Shown here in pieces: positions 59,998 to 64,000 of a DNA stretch of 64,000 nucleotides. Made by a program: the position numbers and the translations under genes. The stretch covers positions 4,650,001-4,714,000 of the forward strand of contig NZ_CP108938.1 in NCBI RefSeq assembly GCF_036347135.1, written 5' to 3'. Each line of letters opens with the position of its first letter. Position 1 is the stretch's first letter. The stretch is from Streptomyces sp. NBC_00775. GTDB lineage: Bacteria > Actinomycetota > Actinomycetes > Streptomycetales > Streptomycetaceae. A model generated the notes under the pieces. It saw only the letters and a program-made list of their open reading frames with translations, was not told the origin of the DNA and searched no databases.

Positions 59998-62900
59998 TTG
60001 AGACGCAGCATAGTGAGGTATGCGCGTGTCCCGGTGACCATGGCCGTCGCGATCGCGGTGGCCAGTGGTACCGGTACGACGCAGGCCTACGCAGACGCAG
60101 TCCCACCCGGAGCGGCCAACGGATGGTCCTCCTCGAAGACCGCCACCAAGGACAAGGCGGCGACCGAGCCCAGCGCCGTTCCCGCCAAGAAGCGTGCCGC
60201 GCTGCTCGGCAAGAGCTACAAGTCGTCCTCGGACCGGGCGTTCACGACGTCCGGTGACGGCACGGGTTTCCATGTGATGGTGGCCGCCGAGAAGAACGGC
60301 TACGCGTGGAAGACCGCCGCCTCGCTGTCCGAGCCGGGTTTCGAGACGGACACCTGGATCGGCAACGCCTGTGTGACCGGGTCCGGCAAGTACGCCGCCG
60401 TGGCGTACGCGCCACGCACCTTCACCAACAAGCCCGAGCTGATGAGCCGCGGCGCCTTCACCGCGATCGTGAACCTGGACAGCGGCGCCGTACGGAAGCT
60501 GCCGTTCCAGGCCACGCTCGGCTACTTCTCGCCGGGCTGCGGCACCGGTGACGACACCGTGTTCTCCCAGTTCACCGACGAGAACACGTCCAGGACGAAC
60601 GAGACCCGGCTGGTCACGGTCGCCGCCGCCACGGGGAAGACCGCGAAGACGAAGGTGGCCGGCCAGGTCACCTCGGCGGTGCCGGTCGACGGCAGGATCG
60701 TCGCCGCGCGCGGCGCTCAGGTCGTGCGGATCGACGGCTCCACGGTGAAGACGGTGGCCCGCACCCACGCCGTACCGTTCCAGCTGGCGCCGGACGCCGA
60801 CGGCGGTGTCACCTTCATCGACCGGCTGCCCGGCGGAAAGAAGAAGTCCTCGACCGATGACCAGGCCGCCGTCTCCCGTGTCACCGCGGGGGCGCTGCGG
60901 GCGGCGAACGGCAAGGCGAAGGCCGCGCAGCTCGCGCAGGGCTCGCTGACCAGGTTCGACCTCACGCGCACGCCCGCGGGAACGGTGTACGTCACCGGCA
61001 CGGCCCGCACCGGCGGCTCGCTGCCGGGTGCGGTCCGCAACCCGGGGGGCCTCGACAAGGACGCGCGGATCTCCAGCCGGGGCGCCGCCGCCGTGACCAC
61101 GGCGTGGGCCGACGGCAAGGACTCCAGGATCACGCAGCAGGACTCCTTCTCGGCGCGCGCCGCGAGGATCACCCTGAAGGCCCTGGACACCGGCAGGACG
61201 GCCGTACTGGACGCCATGCCGGGCAACCGGATCGGCAGCGCCGCCGCCCAGCGCTCGGCGACCGCGACGAGCCCGGCCCTGGCCGCGCCCGCCAAGGCCG
61301 GCGGGATCTCGACCCTGTCGACGCCGGTCGACACGGACCGCACATGTGCGGTCCCGCGCAACGACCCGAAGAAGCAGGCGTTCCAGCCGACTCCGCGGCA
61401 GATCGAGTGGGCCGTGGACCAGGCGGTCGTCGGCACGCTCAACAAGGGCGCGACCCGGGCGGCGAACTGGAAGAACACGGGGATGGCCGCGTACGCGCCG
61501 CAGACCCTGTTCCCGCTCAATTCGCTGAGCGGCGGCAGCGGCACGGACTGGCACGTCCCGGCGACGGTGATGCTCGGCGTCACCGCGCAGGAGTCGAACA
61601 TGTGGCAGGCGACCCGCTACGCCGTACCGGGCGTCACGGCGAACCCGCTGGTCGGCAACTTCTACGGCACCGTCTACTCCTCCGACGGCACGCAGACCGA
61701 CCCGTGGGCCATCGACTGGACCAAGTCGGACTGCGGCTACGGCGTCACCCAGGTCACCGACGGCATGCGGCTTCCGGGCCATGGCCAGGACACGTTGACG
61801 ACGACGCAGCAGGAGGCCGTCGCGCTCGACTACGCGGCCAACATCGCGGACGGCGTGAACATCCTGGTCGAGAAGTGGAACCAGACCCGCGCCGACGGAA
61901 TCGTCATCAACGACGGCAGCCCGAAGTACATCGAGAACTGGTTCGCCGCCCTGTGGTCGTACAACACGGGCTACCACCTCCAGTCGGACTCGGGCCTCAA
62001 CTCCGGCAAGTGGGGCCTCGGCTGGACCAACAACCCGGCCAACCCGCTGTGGAAGGAGAACCGTACGCCGTTCCTGGAGGACGCGGCCGGCGCCGACGAC
62101 TACAGCCACGCCGCGCACCCGCAGGACTGGCCGTACGAGGAGAAGGTCATCGGCTGGGCGGCCCGGCCGATCTCGGCGATGTTCGCGCCCGGTGACTTCC
62201 AGGCCGGTTACCGCGCCGCGTGGTGGAACAGCAACGCCTACCGCACGGCGGCCAAGCCTCCGATCTCGCTGTTCTGCGACAGCAGCAACGACTGCGACGC
62301 GTCGAAGATCAGCACGGATGCCACGAACGACACCGGCGGCGGCCCCTGCCTGCTGCCCGGCGACCCGAGCACGTCGGACCCGCTGTACCTGAAGTGCTGG
62401 TTCACCAAGTCCGCGACCTGGAAGAACTGCACGACCAGCGCCCAGTGCGGCAACCCGATCCACCGGTTCGACGACACCTATCCCGAGCAGGCGGACGCCA
62501 ACTCGTATCCGCCGGAGTGCTCGGCCAACCTGCCCTCCGGGACGTACATCGTCGACGATCTCGCCGACGGGATCGTCCCAGCCGGTTCCAGCACCCGATC
62601 GTGCGGAACGGTGTCGTCCGCGGGCTCGTTCGCCATGGACTTCGGGAGCGCCTCGTCCCGGATCGACCTGCACCAGATCGGTGCGGCCTACGGCAACCAC
62701 TTCTGGTTCTCGCACACCAACAAGAGCGGGACGACCGACGCGGCCCGGCTGCGGACCACCGGCACCTGGACGCTGAACAAGTCGGACCGCGGCTGGATGC
62801 GCGTCTGGGTGCACCTGCCCGACCACGGCGCGCACACCCGCCAGGCGATGTACAAGGTGGGCGGCACGGACTCCACCAGCCCGAACCGCGCGCTGCCGCA

Positions 62901-63999
62901 GCGGGTGATGAAGAACGAGTGGGTGCCGCTCGGCGTCTTCAACTTCACCGGAGCGCCCACGGTGGCCCTGTCGAACGTGACGCAGGACGGCAAGGGTACG
63001 GAGGACGTCGCCTGGGACTCGGTCGGCTTCCAGCCGCTGAGCGGCAAGGCGACGAACATGGTCGTGGCCATGGGCGACTCCTACTCCTCGGGTGAGGGGG
63101 CCTCGGCGAACGGCGGCGACGACTACTACCCGGAGTCCGACTACTACGACCCGCTGCAGCCGGACACCGAGGACAAGTGCCACCGGTCGAAGTACTCCTG
63201 GTCGCGGCAGGCCACGCTGCCCGGCTACTCGAAGTCGATCGGGGCGATGGCCGACGACCGCGACTCGGACATGGACTACCACTTCATCGCCTGCTCCGGC
63301 GCCCGCCACTACAACATCCTGCGCCAGGGCCAGAGCAGTGAGCTGCCACAGATCGACCAGGGCTATCTCGACCAGAACACCACGCTGGTCACCCTGAACG
63401 TCGGCGGCAACGACGCCCGGTTCGCCGACATCGTCCAGGAGTGCATCACGGCCCTGACCGTGTGCAACGACAACTCCATCGATGCCGTCGACCCGGACAC
63501 CGGGCAGAAGAACGGCGAGTCGACCGGCTCACTGGAGGACTGGGCGCCGACGTGGCTCCACGAGCAGATCCGGCCGCGGCTGGCCGGCACGCTCAACGCG
63601 ATCCATCTGAAGGCGCCGCACGCGAAGATCGTTCTCATGGGCTATCCGAAGCTCCTGGAGAACGACGGCAGTTGCATCCCCGGCATCGGCACCGAGGAAG
63701 CTCCGTGGCTGAACGGCATGGCGGACACGCTGGCCACCGAGATGCACGGCGCGGTCGACGACGCCAACAGCCAGTACGGCGCGAACGCGGTCTTCTCCGA
63801 CCCACGTGACGAGTTCGCCGGCAAGGCGATCTGCGGTGACCCGGAGGACGTGAACGGCATCGTCCTGTCCGGCCACTCGCAGGCGGACAACCGGGACTGG
63901 AACTGGCTGCCGGGCAATGTGGCGCCGTCCATGAAGTCCTTCCACCCGAAGATCGCGGGTGCGCGGTTGTACGCCGACAGTCTGCAGAACACGCTGTAG
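59998..63999 (+). CDS. Secreted multidomain protein: lysozyme-like, golvesin and SGNH hydrolase
   Basis: A 1,333-residue exoprotein with a signal peptide at about 1-33 (cut near QAYADA). Residues 60-450 look beta-propeller-like. A lysozyme/transglycosylase-like domain at about 460-740 has a candidate catalytic Glu532 in GVTAQESNMWQ and GYGVTQVTDG near 581. A golvesin C-terminal-like domain follows at about 870-1015. The SGNH hydrolase at about 1020-1333 has Ser1028 in GDSYSSGEG, Gly-Gly-Asn-Asp at 1136-1139 and His1316 in SFHP. TTG 59998 is supported by GAAGGACGGG. It probably remodels cell wall or extracellular polymer; the substrate is unknown. Confidence 0.9.
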   Translation: MRRSIVRYARVPVTMAVAIAVASGTGTTQAYADAVPPGAANGWSSSKTATKDKAATEPSAVPAKKRAALLGKSYKSSSDRAFTTSGDGTGFHVMVAAEKNGYAWKTAASLSEPGFETDTWIGNACVTGSGKYAAVAYAPRTFTNKPELMSRGAFTAIVNLDSGAVRKLPFQATLGYFSPGCGTGDDTVFSQFTDENTSRTNETRLVTVAAATGKTAKTKVAGQVTSAVPVDGRIVAARGAQVVRIDGSTVKTVARTHAVPFQLAPDADGGVTFIDRLPGGKKKSSTDDQAAVSRVTAGALRAANGKAKAAQLAQGSLTRFDLTRTPAGTVYVTGTARTGGSLPGAVRNPGGLDKDARISSRGAAAVTTAWADGKDSRITQQDSFSARAARITLKALDTGRTAVLDAMPGNRIGSAAAQRSATATSPALAAPAKAGGISTLSTPVDTDRTCAVPRNDPKKQAFQPTPRQIEWAVDQAVVGTLNKGATRAANWKNTGMAAYAPQTLFPLNSLSGGSGTDWHVPATVMLGVTAQESNMWQATRYAVPGVTANPLVGNFYGTVYSSDGTQTDPWAIDWTKSDCGYGVTQVTDGMRLPGHGQDTLTTTQQEAVALDYAANIADGVNILVEKWNQTRADGIVINDGSPKYIENWFAALWSYNTGYHLQSDSGLNSGKWGLGWTNNPANPLWKENRTPFLEDAAGADDYSHAAHPQDWPYEEKVIGWAARPISAMFAPGDFQAGYRAAWWNSNAYRTAAKPPISLFCDSSNDCDASKISTDATNDTGGGPCLLPGDPSTSDPLYLKCWFTKSATWKNCTTSAQCGNPIHRFDDTYPEQADANSYPPECSANLPSGTYIVDDLADGIVPAGSSTRSCGTVSSAGSFAMDFGSASSRIDLHQIGAAYGNHFWFSHTNKSGTTDAARLRTTGTWTLNKSDRGWMRVWVHLPDHGAHTRQAMYKVGGTDSTSPNRALPQRVMKNEWVPLGVFNFTGAPTVALSNVTQDGKGTEDVAWDSVGFQPLSGKATNMVVAMGDSYSSGEGASANGGDDYYPESDYYDPLQPDTEDKCHRSKYSWSRQATLPGYSKSIGAMADDRDSDMDYHFIACSGARHYNILRQGQSSELPQIDQGYLDQNTTLVTLNVGGNDARFADIVQECITALTVCNDNSIDAVDPDTGQKNGESTGSLEDWAPTWLHEQIRPRLAGTLNAIHLKAPHAKIVLMGYPKLLENDGSCIPGIGTEEAPWLNGMADTLATEMHGAVDDANSQYGANAVFSDPRDEFAGKAICGDPEDVNGIVLSGHSQADNRDWNWLPGNVAPSMKSFHPKIAGARLYADSLQNTL

Positions 64000-64000
64000 G

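Overview
The window is high-GC, densely packed DNA with GTG/TTG starts, purine-rich ribosome binding sites and many TANNNT boxes just upstream of start codons. The gene content (tipA, a second set of cysteine-poor ribosomal proteins, a WhiJ-type XRE/ATPase/DUF397 trio, an AfsR-like regulator, folate and cell-wall housekeeping genes) identifies a Streptomyces or close relative. From memory, the order matches a conserved core segment of the S. coelicolor chromosome. No rRNA, tRNA, CRISPR array, prophage or intact insertion sequence was seen.

Positions 1-11,000 hold a truncated DUF2520 oxidoreductase gene, a threonine-aldolase-like lyase, an ArsR-type regulator, a P-loop kinase, a two-component system, a MidA/NDUFAF7-like methyltransferase facing an orphan nuoD, and a pair of bacterial PH-domain membrane proteins. 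Positions 11,000-16,300 carry a coiled-coil membrane protein, a remnant of a betaine-type binding protein, a membrane-anchored esterase and a large LPG-synthase-like membrane protein. Positions 16,400-23,200 are the folate block: folP, an NTF2-like gene, folB, folK and a DUF3180 gene on the plus strand meet folE, ftsH and hpt on the minus strand. tilS, a zinc metalloprotease gene and dacB continue on the minus strand, and ppa and a threonine/serine exporter gene run away from dacB.

Positions 29,800-38,600 contain a DedA protein with a Gln/Tyr-rich tail, YbjQ, TipA with its classical promoter, a probable acid-resistance pair (ClC antiporter plus glutamate decarboxylase), an AlkZ-like DNA glycosylase, a secreted protein, a PadR regulator and a DinB protein. 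Positions 38,600-43,800 carry an aldehyde dehydrogenase, the WhiJ-like trio, and a VOC-ArsR-SRPBCC operon preceded by a 22-bp perfect inverted repeat. Positions 43,800-46,300 form the zinc-limitation cluster: rpsR, a COG0523 protein, rpmE2 and rpmG diverge from rpmB and rpsN around a Zur-like box. The remainder holds two lipoproteins, a DUF2786 protein, an ABC exporter whose 3' end lies inside a 113-bp MITE-like inverted repeat, a family A DNA polymerase, an AfsR-like regulator, a glycosyltransferase, small proteins, and a 1,333-residue exoprotein joining a lysozyme-like domain, a golvesin domain and an SGNH esterase.

The observations most worth following are: a 30-nt element duplicated in inverse orientation upstream of both the ATPase and DUF397 genes of the WhiJ-like locus; a methyltransferase adjacent to the NuoD-type subunit that such enzymes modify in mitochondria, with the target arginine conserved; a TipA that keeps its promoter and internal start but lacks the usual thiopeptide-binding cysteine; and the inverted-repeat element at the end of the ABC permease gene.
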